DNA of 38,451 nucleotides from NCBI GenBank assembly GCA_900314995.1, contig OMXK01000033.1, forward strand, positions 1 through 38,451. The letters are read 5' to 3'. A program made the position numbers and the translations under genes. This document shows positions 1 through 9,360 of this stretch, in pieces. Every line of letters begins with the position of its first letter. The stretch's first letter is position 1. The notes below the pieces were generated by a model. That model saw nothing but the letters and a program-made list of their open reading frames with translations, did no database searches and was not told the origin of the DNA. The DNA is from an uncultured Prevotella sp. (GTDB lineage: Bacteria; Bacteroidota; Bacteroidia; Bacteroidales; Bacteroidaceae).

Positions 1-93
<93 letters not shown>

Positions 94-106
94 CTTTTTT
101 AAAAAG

Positions 107-143
107 AAAAGCCTCGAGGATACAATATTCTCGGGGCTTTTTC
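107..143 (+). terminator. Rho-independent terminator of the rRNA operon
   Basis: AAAAGCCTCGAGGA is followed, after a short AT-rich loop, by TCGGGGCTTTTTT. The arms pair to form a GC-rich stem ending in a T run. It sits about 14 bases after the 5S gene, as expected for the end of an rRNA transcript. Confidence 0.85.
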
Positions 144-157
144 GTTTATATAAGTGT

Positions 158-1324
158 ATGCAGTGGACTGACAGAATACGACAGGTGAAGATAATGCTTG
201 TAGTTATGGCTATTATTATAGCTGTAACTTCCTTGCTGGTTTCTCATTATCTTGTAAAGGATCTTTCAAATGAAGAACGTAACAAGATGGAAACATGGGC
301 AGAAGCTTTACGCGTACTGAGTCATGCTGATGAGTCAACTGATCTTTCGCTGGTGCTGAACGTGATGCAGAGTAATAACACAATTCCTGTTGTTGTTATG
401 AATGCTGAGGGTAAGGTAACTGACTATCGCAATATTGAGTTGAATGCTAAAACAAGGGTTGATTCCCTTGCTTATCTTGTGAAATATGGTCGTAAACTAT
501 ACCAAGATGGCAGATATATAAAGATTTATATGGGTGACTCTGCCAAGGTTAAGGATTATCAATTGGTATGTTTTGATGAATCGATACTATTGAAACGACT
601 TTCTTCCTATCCTTATTGGCAACTTGGAATTGTCATGATTTTTGTGGTTGTTGCTATATTTGCCCTGCTTTCGTCTAAGAAGGCTGAGCAGAATAAAGTT
701 TGGGTGGGATTGTCTAAAGAAACAGCTCACCAGCTTGGTACCCCGATATCTAGTCTGATGGCGTGGGTGGAAATTCTTAAAGAGAATCATCCTGAAGATG
801 ATCTAATTCCTGAGATGGATAAAGATGTAAAGCGTTTGGAGCGTATTGCTGAACGATTCTCGAAGATAGGCTCCTTGCCTGAGCCTAAAGAGGGTTCTAT
901 GAATGAGGTACTTGAGCATGTGATTGACTATATGGATCGTCGTACGTCGAATAAGGTCGAGATGATACGCGATTTTCCTGCAGAAAATGTGATTGTCAGG
1001 ATGAATTCTTCACTTTTTGAGTGGGTGATAGAGAATCTCTGTAAAAATGCTGTTGATGCGATGGAAGGTAAGGGCAGATTGTTGCTCACCCTGAAGGCCG
1101 AATCCAATCGCGTTATTATTGAGGTGACAGATAATGGAAAAGGTATTCGCAAGAGAGACATCAAGAATGTCTTTACGCCAGGATTTACGACAAAGCAGCG
1201 TGGCTGGGGTTTGGGACTCTCGTTAGCTAGGCGTATCGTAGAAGATTATCACAAAGGACGTATATTTGTAAAATCATCAGAAGTAGGAAAGGGCACAACG
1301 TTCAGGATAGAGATGCCACGATGA
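158..1324 (+). CDS. Membrane sensor histidine kinase
   Basis: Two-component sensor kinase of 388 residues at the inner membrane. Two hydrophobic segments (about residues 12-32 and 154-172) flank an extracytoplasmic domain of about 120 residues. Cytoplasmic motifs follow in the usual order: an H box with phosphoacceptor His191 (KETAHQLGTPISSL), an N box around residues 293-300 (NLCKNAVDAM), a G1 box DNGKGI near 325, an F box GFTTK and a G2 box GWGLGLSLA near 349. The KETAHQLGTP form of the H box is typical of a Bacteroidetes kinase group. No response regulator is adjacent. I chose the ATG at 158; an upstream in-frame ATG at 65 lies inside the 5S rRNA and is rejected, and ATG 194 is possible. 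There is no room for a normal promoter between the 5S terminator and this start. Confidence 0.9.
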   Translation: MQWTDRIRQVKIMLVVMAIIIAVTSLLVSHYLVKDLSNEERNKMETWAEALRVLSHADESTDLSLVLNVMQSNNTIPVVVMNAEGKVTDYRNIELNAKTRVDSLAYLVKYGRKLYQDGRYIKIYMGDSAKVKDYQLVCFDESILLKRLSSYPYWQLGIVMIFVVVAIFALLSSKKAEQNKVWVGLSKETAHQLGTPISSLMAWVEILKENHPEDDLIPEMDKDVKRLERIAERFSKIGSLPEPKEGSMNEVLEHVIDYMDRRTSNKVEMIRDFPAENVIVRMNSSLFEWVIENLCKNAVDAMEGKGRLLLTLKAESNRVIIEVTDNGKGIRKRDIKNVFTPGFTTKQRGWGLGLSLARRIVEDYHKGRIFVKSSEVGKGTTFRIEMPR

Positions 1325-1461
1325 AGGTTGAACCTGTTAAAAGGTGAAAAAACTGCACAATTGTACCCTCTAATGTGTAATATAACCCATTAAGGGTTAC
1401 TGATTTTGCAGTAAAAATATAAAAAAAACAAATAAGCGCTCCTTAATTGAAAAAAAATATG

Positions 1462-1469
1462 TAACTTTG
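1462..1469 (+). promoter_or_regulatory. Bacteroidetes -7 box for the yceD-rpmF-fabH operon
   Basis: TAACTTTG fits the Bacteroidetes -7 consensus TAnnTTTG and lies 20 bases before the yceD start. No good TTTG is seen about 20 bp upstream, only a TTG at 1447 with too short a spacer, so the -33 element is weak or absent. Confidence 0.6.
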
Positions 1470-1489
1470 CAGCCCGTAAAAGCGTGATT

Positions 1490-2011
1490 ATGTGTAGTTT
1501 GGAGTTTTTAAAGATTGATCTGAAGAGTCTGAAGGAAGAGGAGACCTCCTTGGAATTTGACCTGGATGATACCTACTTTGAAGCTTTGGACGATGCTGAA
1601 GTGAAGAAGGGCTCTTTGCATGTGTCGGTGTCTATACGCAGGGCTACCGGCTTTTTCGAGCTTTTGTTTCATACAGCAGGCACAGTAATCATCCCTTGTG
1701 ACCGATGTCTCGATGACATGGATCTGCCGGTGGAAACCGAGAATCGTCTTGTTGTCAAGCTCGGAAGCGAATACTCAGAGGAAGATGATGTCATCGTGGT
1801 GTCCGAGAACGAAGGAATACTCGACATGTCGTGGCTCATCTATGAGTTTGTCGCATTGGTCATACCCATCAGGCATGTGCATGCACCTGGCAAGTGCAAC
1901 ATTGCCATGACTAAAACTCTGGAAGAGTTGTCAGCTGACCGAAGCAGCGATGAGGAGTCCAGCCATGAGACAGACCCCCGATGGGATAAATTGAAAAAAT
2001 TAAAAATGTAA
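1490..2011 (+). CDS. yceD: YceD/DUF177 family protein
   Basis: A protein of 173 residues of the DUF177 (YceD) family, which is nearly always encoded just upstream of rpmF and is linked to 23S rRNA/50S ribosome biogenesis. The family core is visible: the N-terminal strand with LKSLKEEE, the centre PCDRCLDDMDLPV, and the acidic stretch EYSEEDDVIV followed by the hydrophobic LIYEFVALVIPIRHVH segment. The C-terminal part ends in a charged region with WDKLKKL, as in other members. I use ATG 1490; a GTG two codons upstream at 1484 is possible. rpmF starts 21 bases downstream, so the two are probably cotranscribed. Confidence 0.88.
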   Translation: MCSLEFLKIDLKSLKEEETSLEFDLDDTYFEALDDAEVKKGSLHVSVSIRRATGFFELLFHTAGTVIIPCDRCLDDMDLPVETENRLVVKLGSEYSEEDDVIVVSENEGILDMSWLIYEFVALVIPIRHVHAPGKCNIAMTKTLEELSADRSSDEESSHETDPRWDKLKKLKM

Positions 2012-2032
2012 CAATTAAATAGTTATAGAATT

Positions 2033-2224
2033 ATGGCACATCCTAAAAGAAGACAGTCAAAGACTCGTACACTCAAGCGTCGTACACACGACAAGGCAGT
2101 AGCTCCTACACTGGCAGTATGCCCAAATTGTGGCGCATATTATGTTTATCACACAGTATGTCCCACTTGTGGATACTATCGTGGTAAGGTTGCTATCAAG
2201 AAGGAGGACGTAGTAGCTGAATAA
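2033..2224 (+). CDS. rpmF: 50S ribosomal protein L32
   Basis: Ribosomal protein L32 of 63 residues. The N-terminus [20 protein letters not shown] is the highly basic, rRNA-binding start of the family. A zinc ribbon follows with the two pairs CPNCG and CPTCG. It sits between yceD and fabH, the classic arrangement that couples ribosome and fatty-acid synthesis genes. Its TAA stop overlaps the fabH ATG by one base (TAATG), suggesting translational coupling. Confidence 0.97.
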   Translation: MAHPKRRQSKTRTLKRRTHDKAVAPTLAVCPNCGAYYVYHTVCPTCGYYRGKVAIKKEDVVAE

Positions 2225-3228
2225 TGGATAGAATCAACGCGGTAATCACCGGCATTGGTGGCTATGTTCCCGATTATGTCCTCACCAACGAGGAGCTGTC
2301 GAGGATGGTAGATACCAACGATGAGTGGATTATGACGCGCGTCGGTATCAAGGAGCGCCGTATCCTTACAGAGGAAGGTCTTGGTACCAGCTATATGGCC
2401 CGTAAGGCAGCCAAGCAGCTGATGCAGAAGACTGGTGCTGATCCTGATACCATCGATGCACTGATTGTAGCCACTTCGACGGCGGATTATAAGTTCCCCT
2501 CCACAGCATCCATCGTCCTGGGTAAACTGGGATTGAAGAATGCAATGGCATTTGACTTCTGGGGTGCCTGCTGTGGATTCCTCTACTCACTCGACGTTGC
2601 TGCGACGATGATTCAGAGCGGGCGTTATAAGAAGATTATCCTTATTGCTGCCGACAAGATGTCGTCGGTGACGGATTATAAGGATCGTTCTACTTGTCCC
2701 CTGTTTGGTGATGGTGCTGCAGCTGTGATGCTGGAAGCCACCGAAGAGCAGAATATCGGTGTGATGGATTCCTACCTTCGTACTGACGGTAAGGGACTGC
2801 CATTCCTGCACATGAAAGCTGGGGGGTCTGTCTGTCCTCCATCACATTTCACGGTTGATCATCGTCTGCATTACCTCTATCAGGAGGGGCGCACGGTCTT
2901 CCGTTATGCAGTGACGAATATGAGTAATGACTGCGTGCTTGTGGCTGAGCGCAATGGACTGAACAAGGATAACATCCAGTGGGTGGTTCCTCATCAGGCC
3001 AATATGCGCATCATAGAAGCCGTGGCAAAGCGCCTGGAACTCCCGATGGAGCAGGTGATGGTGAATATCGAGCACTTTGGTAATACCAGTGCGGCGTCGA
3101 TACCATTGGCCATCTGGGAAAACGAACAGAAATTGAAGAAAGGTGATAATATCATCATCACCGCCTTCGGTGCTGGTTTCGTTCATGGTGCGTCATACCT
3201 AAAATGGGCATATGATGGTGGAAAATAA
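2224..3228 (+). CDS. fabH: 3-oxoacyl-ACP synthase III (FabH)
   Basis: Beta-ketoacyl-ACP synthase III condenses acetyl-CoA with malonyl-ACP to start type II fatty-acid synthesis in the cytoplasm. The 334-residue length is normal. The catalytic triad is visible: Cys116 in WGACCGF, His257 in [10 protein letters not shown] and Asn287 in HFGNTSAAS. The N-terminal region [16 protein letters not shown] is the usual FabH signature for CoA binding and dimer contact. The start overlaps the rpmF stop by one base and the stop overlaps the start of era, so the gene sits in the middle of a compact operon. Confidence 0.96.
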   Translation: MDRINAVITGIGGYVPDYVLTNEELSRMVDTNDEWIMTRVGIKERRILTEEGLGTSYMARKAAKQLMQKTGADPDTIDALIVATSTADYKFPSTASIVLGKLGLKNAMAFDFWGACCGFLYSLDVAATMIQSGRYKKIILIAADKMSSVTDYKDRSTCPLFGDGAAAVMLEATEEQNIGVMDSYLRTDGKGLPFLHMKAGGSVCPPSHFTVDHRLHYLYQEGRTVFRYAVTNMSNDCVLVAERNGLNKDNIQWVVPHQANMRIIEAVAKRLELPMEQVMVNIEHFGNTSAASIPLAIWENEQKLKKGDNIIITAFGAGFVHGASYLKWAYDGGK

Positions 3229-4141
3229 GCATAAAGCCGGATTCGTCAATATCGTTGGAAATCCCAACGTAGGTAAGAGTACGCTCATGAACCAATTGGT
3301 TGGTGAGCGTATTTCTATTGCCACGTTCAAGGCTCAGACCACGCGGCATCGTATCATGGGTATCGTAAATACCCCTGAAATGCAGATCGTTTTCTCCGAT
3401 ACACCAGGTGTTCTGAAGCCGAATTATAAGCTTCAGGAATCGATGTTAGCTTTCTCGGAATCGGCGCTGCAGGATGCAGATGTGCTGCTCTATGTAACGG
3501 ATGTCGTTGAGAATCCCGAGAAGAACATGGACTTTCTTGAGAAGGTGCAGCAGATGACGATTCCCGTGCTTTTGCTGATAAACAAGATCGATAGCCTCAC
3601 CCCAGACTCTTCTCCAAGCAGAGAGGGGAGTAGCCAGTCAAAGCTTACTGCTATCGTGGAGAAGTGGCACACATTGTTGCCGAATGCCGAGATTCTGCCT
3701 ATCTCTGCCAAGAATAAGTTTGGTGTCGATCTTCTGTTGAAGCGCATTCAGGAGCTCCTGCCTGAGAGTCCTGCCTTCTTCGATAAGGATCAGCTGACAG
3801 ACAAGCCTGCGCGCTTCTTCGTCTCTGAGATTATCCGCGAGAAGATCCTGCTCTATTACGATAAGGAGATACCCTATGCCGTTGAGGTGCGTGTAGAGCG
3901 TTTTAAGGAGGATGACAAACATATCCATATCAATGCCGTAATCTATGTGGAGCGCGACTCCCAGAAAGGCATTATCATTGGTCATCAGGGTGTGGCCTTG
4001 AAGAAGGTGAGCACTGAGGCCCGTAAGTCGCTGGAGAAATTCTTCGGCAAGCCTATCTATCTGGAGATCTTTGTAAAGGTCGATAAAGACTGGCGTTCAT
4101 CACAGCGTGAACTGGATGCCTTCGGCTATAATCCAGAATAG
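3212..4141 (+). CDS. era: GTPase Era, with an in-frame palindromic insertion
   Basis: Era is a small GTPase that binds the 3' end of 16S rRNA and helps 30S maturation. The G domain shows G1 GNPNVGKST, the switch region TTRHRIMG, G3 DTPG, G4 NKID and G5 SAKN. The C-terminal KH domain contains [14 protein letters not shown], the RNA-binding GxxG loop, and ends FVKVDKDWR, as usual. Just after NKID there is an unusual stretch, about residues 130-143 ([14 protein letters not shown]), encoded by a DNA palindrome (see the separate repeat entry). It lies between G4 and G5, where the family has a loop, so function is probably kept. ATG 3212 overlaps the end of fabH by 17 bases; ATG 3215 is an equal alternative. 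Confidence 0.95.
   Translation: MMVENKHKAGFVNIVGNPNVGKSTLMNQLVGERISIATFKAQTTRHRIMGIVNTPEMQIVFSDTPGVLKPNYKLQESMLAFSESALQDADVLLYVTDVVENPEKNMDFLEKVQQMTIPVLLLINKIDSLTPDSSPSREGSSQSKLTAIVEKWHTLLPNAEILPISAKNKFGVDLLLKRIQELLPESPAFFDKDQLTDKPARFFVSEIIREKILLYYDKEIPYAVEVRVERFKEDDKHIHINAVIYVERDSQKGIIIGHQGVALKKVSTEARKSLEKFFGKPIYLEIFVKVDKDWRSSQRELDAFGYNPE
3606..3631. repeat. Palindromic element inside era
   Basis: ACTCTTCTC (3606-3614) pairs with the segment at 3623-3631, allowing two G-T pairs, giving a 9-bp hairpin with an 8-base loop. The codons it supplies (Ser, Pro, Arg, Glu, Gly) are low complexity and interrupt the normal Era sequence. It resembles a CTCTCC...GGAGAG palindrome I associate with Bacteroidales intergenic repeats; that likeness is from memory. 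Confidence 0.6.
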
Positions 4142-4173
4142 GAAGTAAGATTAAGAATCACTTTATATATTTG

Positions 4174-4180
4174 AAGGAGG
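4174..4180 (+). promoter_or_regulatory. Strong Shine-Dalgarno site of der
   Basis: AAGGAGG, 8 bases before ATG 4189. This is unusual here because most genes in the window lack a clear site, and it decides the start codon of der. Confidence 0.75.
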
Positions 4181-4188
4181 AGTTATTC

Positions 4189-5502
4189 ATGGGAAATTTA
4201 GTAGCAATAGTAGGAAGACCCAACGTTGGAAAGTCGACGCTTTTCAATCGTCTGACGAAGTCACGCCAGGCGATTGTGAGTGACCAGGCTGGTACCACCC
4301 GCGACCGCCAGTATGGCAAGTGTGAGTGGAATGGCCAGGAGTTTTCTGTCGTAGATACTGGCGGATGGGTGGTTAATTCCGACGATATATTTGAAGAGGA
4401 GATCCGTAAGCAGGTTATCATAGCCACTGAGGAAGCTGATCTGGTGCTGTTCCTTTGTGACATCAATAATGGTGTGACAGGCTGGGATATGGATGTAGCG
4501 CAGATTCTGCGTCGCGCCAAACTGCCTGTTATCCTGGTGGCCAATAAGGCTGATGACGGCAAGGATCTCTATGATCAGTATGAGTTTTATAAGTTAGGGC
4601 TGGGTGATCCGTACCCTGTCAGTGCAGCTACTGGCAGCGGCACTGGTGATCTGCTCGATAAGGTGTTGGAGATGCTGCCTGAGAAGGCGAAGGATGATTT
4701 GGAGGAAGGTATTCCCCGCTTTGCGGTAGTAGGCCGTCCTAATGCCGGAAAGTCGAGTATTATCAATGCCTTCATTGGCGAAGAGCGTAATATCGTGACA
4801 GAAATAGCCGGAACGACGCGTGACAGTATCTATACGCGTTACGACAAGTTCGGCTTCGATTTCTATCTGGTAGATACTGCTGGTATCCGTCGCAAGAACA
4901 AAGTGACTGAGGATCTCGAGTTCTATAGCGTGATGCGTTCTATCCGTGCCATTGAAAACAGTGATGTATGTATACTGATGCTCGATGCCACCCGTGGTAT
5001 TGAAGCACAGGACATGAATATCTTCCAACTGATCCAGAAGAACAATAAATCGCTGGTGGTTGTCGTAAATAAATGGGATCTGGTAGAGGATAAGTCACAG
5101 GTGGTGATAGATACCTTCACCAATGCCATTCGTGAGCGTATGGCACCGTTTGTGGATTTTCCCATCATCTTCGCATCAGCTCTCACAAAACAGCGTATCT
5201 TCAAGGTGCTGGAGACAGCCAAGCAGGTTTACCTGAATCGTAAGGCGAAGATTGGTACCTCGAAACTCAATGAGGTGATGTTGCCGCTGATTGAGGCTTT
5301 CCCGCCTCCCTCGGTAAAAGGCAAGTATATTAAGATTAAGTATGTGGCACAGGTTCCCGATACACAGATACCTACTTTTGTGTTCTATGCCAATCTGCCG
5401 CAGTATGTGAAAGAGCCCTACAAGCGTTTCCTTGAGAATAAGATTCGGGAGAACTGGACGCTCACAGGCTCGCCTATCAATGTTTTTATTCGTCAGAAGT
5501 GA
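4189..5502 (+). CDS. der: Ribosome biogenesis GTPase Der (EngA)
   Basis: Der is a double-GTPase protein essential for 50S subunit assembly. Two G domains are seen in tandem: the first with [14 protein letters not shown] and NKAD, the second with [17 protein letters not shown] and NKWD. A C-terminal KH-like domain follows and ends in [11 protein letters not shown], the typical Der terminus. Length is 437 residues. The start at 4189 is chosen because AAGGAGG at 4174-4180 is a strong ribosome binding site with 8-base spacing; an in-frame TTG at 4171 lies upstream of it. der follows era after 47 bases, a common pairing of GTPases. Confidence 0.96.
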   Translation: MGNLVAIVGRPNVGKSTLFNRLTKSRQAIVSDQAGTTRDRQYGKCEWNGQEFSVVDTGGWVVNSDDIFEEEIRKQVIIATEEADLVLFLCDINNGVTGWDMDVAQILRRAKLPVILVANKADDGKDLYDQYEFYKLGLGDPYPVSAATGSGTGDLLDKVLEMLPEKAKDDLEEGIPRFAVVGRPNAGKSSIINAFIGEERNIVTEIAGTTRDSIYTRYDKFGFDFYLVDTAGIRRKNKVTEDLEFYSVMRSIRAIENSDVCILMLDATRGIEAQDMNIFQLIQKNNKSLVVVVNKWDLVEDKSQVVIDTFTNAIRERMAPFVDFPIIFASALTKQRIFKVLETAKQVYLNRKAKIGTSKLNEVMLPLIEAFPPPSVKGKYIKIKYVAQVPDTQIPTFVFYANLPQYVKEPYKRFLENKIRENWTLTGSPINVFIRQK

Positions 5503-5909
5503 TGAAGCAATCCAGGGGTATAGTGGTATTGATGCTGGCAGGCTTATGGTTGTCTGCCTTTATCGGTTGTTCGCAGCCTACCCCTGAGGAACTGGCTTCT
5601 CTGGCAGCTAAGGGCTATTACGACCACCTGATTCGTGGTGAATATGAGCATTTTCTGGAGGGGCTGGATGAACGTCCCAATATAGATAGCGCTGATTATC
5701 GCTCTCAGTTGCTCGATTGCTACGCACAGTTTGTAGCCCAGCAGGAGAACGACCATCGGGGTATCCTTGAGGTGCGTGTCTCCAATGCCAAAACGGATAC
5801 AATACAAAAATATACCAATGTGTTCCTGGTGCTTTGCTATGGCGATTCCACAAACGAGGAGATTGTCGTGCCAATGGTTGAGCGCGAAGGGCGTTGGCGG
5901 ATGAAATAG
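5502..5909 (+). CDS. Small lipoprotein, unknown function
   Basis: An exported lipoprotein of 135 residues. After the basic start MKQSRG there is a hydrophobic signal (IVVLMLAGLWLSAFIG) ending in Cys, a lipobox. The mature part begins SQPTPEELASLAAKGYYDHL, is helical at first and then has beta strands (VFLVLCYGD, EIVVPMVEREGRWRMK). The layout resembles small NTF2-like or DUF4878-type lipoproteins of Bacteroidales, but I cannot assign it with certainty. The ATG overlaps the der stop by one base (TGATG); a GTG at 5499 is the other possible start. It is probably coexpressed with der and the two outer-membrane proteins downstream. Confidence 0.78.
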   Translation: MKQSRGIVVLMLAGLWLSAFIGCSQPTPEELASLAAKGYYDHLIRGEYEHFLEGLDERPNIDSADYRSQLLDCYAQFVAQQENDHRGILEVRVSNAKTDTIQKYTNVFLVLCYGDSTNEEIVVPMVEREGRWRMK

Positions 5910-5933
5910 AATTTAACGTAAAAAGGTAAAATA

Positions 5934-6923
5934 ATGAAAAGAAGTCTGATTCTTTTGGTAATTGCCTTGGTGGTGATCCCTGTGAAGGCTCAATATTATC
6001 CTTCTCAGAGTATAGAAAAGCCTGTGAGGCCGATGGATCCTTATTGGCATACAGGTAATCTGTTCCAGCATCTGGATGTGGCGCTGAGTCTGGGCACGTC
6101 TGGCATAGGTATCGAAGTGGCATCTCCAATTTGTAAATATGCCCAGGTGCGTGTAGGCTACGAGCTTATGCCCCATTTCAAGAAGCATAAAGGACATGAT
6201 GTACTTGTTGGCGGTCAGACGTCCCACCAGTATGATGATAAAGGATACCGTAAAGAGACGAATTACGATAAGGCTAGAGATCTGATGTGGAGAGAGGAAG
6301 GTCTTGATATGTATGATCATGTCAATTTCACGGGTCGTTTTACCATGCAGAATTTTAAGTTTCTGGTGGATGTGTTCCCCTTGGCAGACAACAAGAAACT
6401 TCACCTCACCGTTGGTTTCTACTGGGGACCATCGGAGATTGCCGACTTCAAGAACGATAGTGGCTATGATGGAACTGTGGCCTGTATCACAGCCTATAAT
6501 ACAAAGTATGCCAACGCTTCTCCGGATAATGTAATTAAGGAATACGGCCCTGCAGGCGTTAATGGTGGTGTTTTTAAGAACGACATCAAGGATGCCAGCG
6601 GCAAAGTGATTCACAAGGCTGGAAGCAACTATCTGTTGACAGGTGGCAATAAGGGTACGATTAATGTTGCTGTTAAGACGAATAGTATCAAACCATATCT
6701 CGGTGTCGGCTATACCTCGATATTCACAAAGAAGCGCCCTGATATCAAGTGGGCAGTCACTGGTGGAGTGATGTTCTGGGGCGGTACACCGTCGATGTAC
6801 ACCCCAGATGGCATTAATATGACCAAGGATCTGAAGTATGAAGGTTGGGGCACTGTCAGTCTGATTTCAAAGCTACAGGTTTATCCCACCATCGGCTTCC
6901 GTGTAATCAAGAATATATTTTAA
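5934..6923 (+). CDS. Predicted outer-membrane beta-barrel protein, paralogue 1
   Basis: An exported protein of 329 residues with a signal peptide (MKRSLILLVIALVVIPVKAQ). The sequence alternates polar and hydrophobic residues, as in beta-barrels, and ends in Phe (GFRVIKNIF), a typical signal for outer-membrane insertion. It shares many blocks with the next gene: a short HW-type segment before NLFQHLDVALSLGTSGIGIE, VRVGYELMPHF, NFKFLVDVFPLADNKKLHLT, GFYWGPSEIA, KPYLGVGYTS and MFWGGTPSMYTPDGINMTKD. The function is unknown; I recognise only a Bacteroidales-type hypothetical outer-membrane protein. Spacing to the lipoprotein upstream is 24 bases. Confidence 0.82.
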   Translation: MKRSLILLVIALVVIPVKAQYYPSQSIEKPVRPMDPYWHTGNLFQHLDVALSLGTSGIGIEVASPICKYAQVRVGYELMPHFKKHKGHDVLVGGQTSHQYDDKGYRKETNYDKARDLMWREEGLDMYDHVNFTGRFTMQNFKFLVDVFPLADNKKLHLTVGFYWGPSEIADFKNDSGYDGTVACITAYNTKYANASPDNVIKEYGPAGVNGGVFKNDIKDASGKVIHKAGSNYLLTGGNKGTINVAVKTNSIKPYLGVGYTSIFTKKRPDIKWAVTGGVMFWGGTPSMYTPDGINMTKDLKYEGWGTVSLISKLQVYPTIGFRVIKNIF

Positions 6924-6951
6924 TTGAAATAACTACTAAATAGAATAGAAA

Positions 6952-8142
6952 ATGAAAAAAATCATTTGTGTCATGGCCCTGTCTGGCATAAGCCTGGCAG
7001 GTTTTGCCCAGACAGACTCAATTACTCCTCTTCGCATTCTGAATGAAGACAACACCAAGGTGAAGGCCGACTATATCCCAGTCACCCAGTATTGGAAGGA
7101 GCACAATATCTTCCAGCATCTGGATTTGTCTCTTACGGCTGGTACCACGGGTATCGGCTTCGATGTGGCCTCTCCTGTCACCGAGTGGGCGCAGGTACGT
7201 GCCGGCTATGAGTTCATGCCGCGTTTCTCCAAACGTATGAATTTCGATCTTACGATTGGCGGTCGCCCTGCCCGTAGTTATGATGCTGATGGTAATCGTC
7301 AGGAAACTACTTTCGACAGGATGTCGGAGTTTCTCTATCAGTTCACTGGCTATGATGTCGATGACCATGTAGACATGATTGGTAAGCCGACGATAAACAA
7401 CTTCAAGTTTCTGGTGGATGTGTTCCCCTTCAAGCAAAACAGACATTGGCACTTTACAGCGGGTTTCTATTGGGGACCATCACAGTTTGCCTATGCTGAG
7501 AATGCAGTTGAGTCGGCTGTATCGCTTGTCTCTGTAGGTATCTATAACCGCATGTACGAGAAGGCTGTTGCGGACGAACCGCTATTTGATTTGGAAAGCA
7601 TGGGCTTTGATGGTATGGATTATCAACCGGAATACATGGATAAGATCTATAAGAAGATTATAGGCTTTGGACGTCTTGGCTTTGCGGTGGGAGAGTTCAA
7701 TGGTGCCTTTGGTGTAGATAAATATGGCAAGTACCATCAGATTTCGGCAGATCATTATAGCTATGATGAAGCAGGAAAGATTGTCTTTGACGAAGAGACC
7801 ATGGCTGCCTACAATACGTTGTATGCCCCTGGTGATGCTTATATCGTTGAGCCTGATGATCGTGGTGTTGTCAGCGTATCTGCCAAGTCTAATTCCTTCA
7901 AGCCTTATCTGGGCTTCGGATACAGCGGTCGTCTTGTGAAGAATCGCGACGACTGGAAGGTTTCATTCGATTGTGGTGCGATGTTCTGGGGTGGTACGCC
8001 TGATGTCTATGTTAATGATGGAATTAACCTTACCAAGGACGTGAAGAATGTGAAGGGACAGGTAGGTAGTTATGTTGATGTATTTAATGCCTTTAAAGTT
8101 TATCCTGTTTTGAGCGTCCGTATTACGAAGAATATATTCTGA
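6952..8142 (+). CDS. Predicted outer-membrane beta-barrel protein, paralogue 2
   Basis: An exported protein of 396 residues with a signal peptide (MKKIICVMALSGISLAGFAQ) and a C-terminal Phe (VLSVRITKNIF). It is a clear paralogue of the preceding gene, sharing FQHLDLSLTAGTTGIGFD, AQVRAGYEFMPRF, NNFKFLVDVFPF, FYWGPSQFAYAE, KPYLGFGYSG and MFWGGTPDVYVNDGINLTKD. It is longer by about 67 residues, mostly an insertion around residues 190-290. The two genes are 28 bases apart and look like an old tandem duplication, since they differ substantially while keeping the same framework. A terminator follows immediately. The function is unknown. Confidence 0.82.
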   Translation: MKKIICVMALSGISLAGFAQTDSITPLRILNEDNTKVKADYIPVTQYWKEHNIFQHLDLSLTAGTTGIGFDVASPVTEWAQVRAGYEFMPRFSKRMNFDLTIGGRPARSYDADGNRQETTFDRMSEFLYQFTGYDVDDHVDMIGKPTINNFKFLVDVFPFKQNRHWHFTAGFYWGPSQFAYAENAVESAVSLVSVGIYNRMYEKAVADEPLFDLESMGFDGMDYQPEYMDKIYKKIIGFGRLGFAVGEFNGAFGVDKYGKYHQISADHYSYDEAGKIVFDEETMAAYNTLYAPGDAYIVEPDDRGVVSVSAKSNSFKPYLGFGYSGRLVKNRDDWKVSFDCGAMFWGGTPDVYVNDGINLTKDVKNVKGQVGSYVDVFNAFKVYPVLSVRITKNIF

Positions 8143-8156
8143 ATCAGGCTGCATAA

Positions 8157-8195
8157 GAAAATCCCTCCAGACAAGCGCCTGGAGGGATTATTTAT
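8157..8195. terminator. Bidirectional terminator between convergent genes
   Basis: AATCCCTCCAG (8160-8170) and CTGGAGGGATT (8179-8189) form an 11-bp stem with an 8-base loop. A-rich sequence lies on the left and TTATTTATT on the right, so it can end transcripts from both sides. Confidence 0.88.
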
Positions 8196-8217
8196 TGCTG
8201 TATATTTCGTAAGTATA

Positions 8218-9330
8218 TTACTTAATAACGACTTTCTTACCGTCCTTGATGTAAACACCAGCCTTAGGTGTTACACCGTCTGGCAGACGAACACCTGTCA
8301 GGGTGTAGATACCCTCAGCAGCCGAATTCTTCTCCTCTGCCTTGATGGTAACAATTCCTGTACCGTCTTCTGTCATTACGTCAGCAGCACCCTCTATAGG
8401 CAGATAGGCTTTGTTTGCCTGGAGATATTTGCCTTCTACAAGCTCATCTGCCGATGCCTTGACAAATGCAAGTTTATCACCGCTCGTACCAAGAACGCGC
8501 ATCTCTGTAGGATCATACATTTTTGCATTGAAATGCTTCTTGAGCGTCAGAGAGCAGTATACACCTCTCAGCATATTATCTGAAGGTTCTGCACCACCAT
8601 TGGTCACAGGAAGGATTTTATTGTCTTCAGGATTCTCTGAATTACATTTGATAATGACTGCCATGGTGGCAGGGATTGTCTCTCCTTCAAACTCCTTAAG
8701 ACTGATCTTAGAACCTTCGGCATAGTCAATGTAGTAAGCTTTCATACCGCTTGAAGCGAGTTTGAAGGCGAAGCCTGCATAGATTGTACCATAATAACCG
8801 TCAGCAGTCTTAATGTCAGGCTCAATACCTAGATAACCGCTGCCATTGTCTACGGGTATTGCATACCAATATGCAGTCTCTTCAGATTTGTTTCTCAAGA
8901 AATCTTCATCTTTGTCAGTATCTGTACCATCAGCAATATCCAGAGAGATGCCTTGGTATTTATCTGATTTTGCCTTATATGAACCGTCACTTTGGGGTAT
9001 CAGAATGATGTAGAGGCGTTGTTTCGAAATTTTATAGAGGCTTGTTCCTTGACCTTCAAGGTCGTATTTGTTGTCGCCCATGCTTCTTACATATATGATA
9101 GTGGCCGGATTTGCTTCAACTCTCTCCCAGCTTTTAATCGTTCTGATGCCTGCCATGTCGACGTTAGCCGTTGTAGTTTTTACTTCGTAGTTGTTGGGGT
9201 CGTTATCCGAAATACTTATATATCTGCCGGTTACTTTGTTCTGAACGCGATAGAATCCATCAGCAAGTTGTGCACTGGTAGTCAATACGCAGAAAGCAGC
9301 TAAGGCAAATGTTGTTATAATCTTTTTCAT
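8218..9330 (-). CDS. Secreted protein with Bacteroidales C-terminal tail
   Basis: An exported protein of 370 residues with a signal peptide (MKKIITTFALAAFCVLTTSAQ). The mature start ADGFYRVQNKVTGRYISI looks like a beta-trefoil/ricin-type carbohydrate-binding start, but this is only a resemblance. No catalytic motif is seen. The last 30 or so residues (IYTLTGVRLPDGVTPKAGVY, then IKDGKKVVIK) match a tail seen on many secreted Prevotella and Bacteroides proteins and resemble a short sorting domain. The gene is preceded by the terminator of the OmpA gene, so it probably has its own promoter, but no clear TAnnTTTG is present upstream. Confidence 0.78.
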   Translation of the reverse strand: MKKIITTFALAAFCVLTTSAQLADGFYRVQNKVTGRYISISDNDPNNYEVKTTTANVDMAGIRTIKSWERVEANPATIIYVRSMGDNKYDLEGQGTSLYKISKQRLYIILIPQSDGSYKAKSDKYQGISLDIADGTDTDKDEDFLRNKSEETAYWYAIPVDNGSGYLGIEPDIKTADGYYGTIYAGFAFKLASSGMKAYYIDYAEGSKISLKEFEGETIPATMAVIIKCNSENPEDNKILPVTNGGAEPSDNMLRGVYCSLTLKKHFNAKMYDPTEMRVLGTSGDKLAFVKASADELVEGKYLQANKAYLPIEGAADVMTEDGTGIVTIKAEEKNSAAEGIYTLTGVRLPDGVTPKAGVYIKDGKKVVIK

Positions 9331-9360
9331 GTTCTTTTTTCAATGTTACTGTGTTATGGA

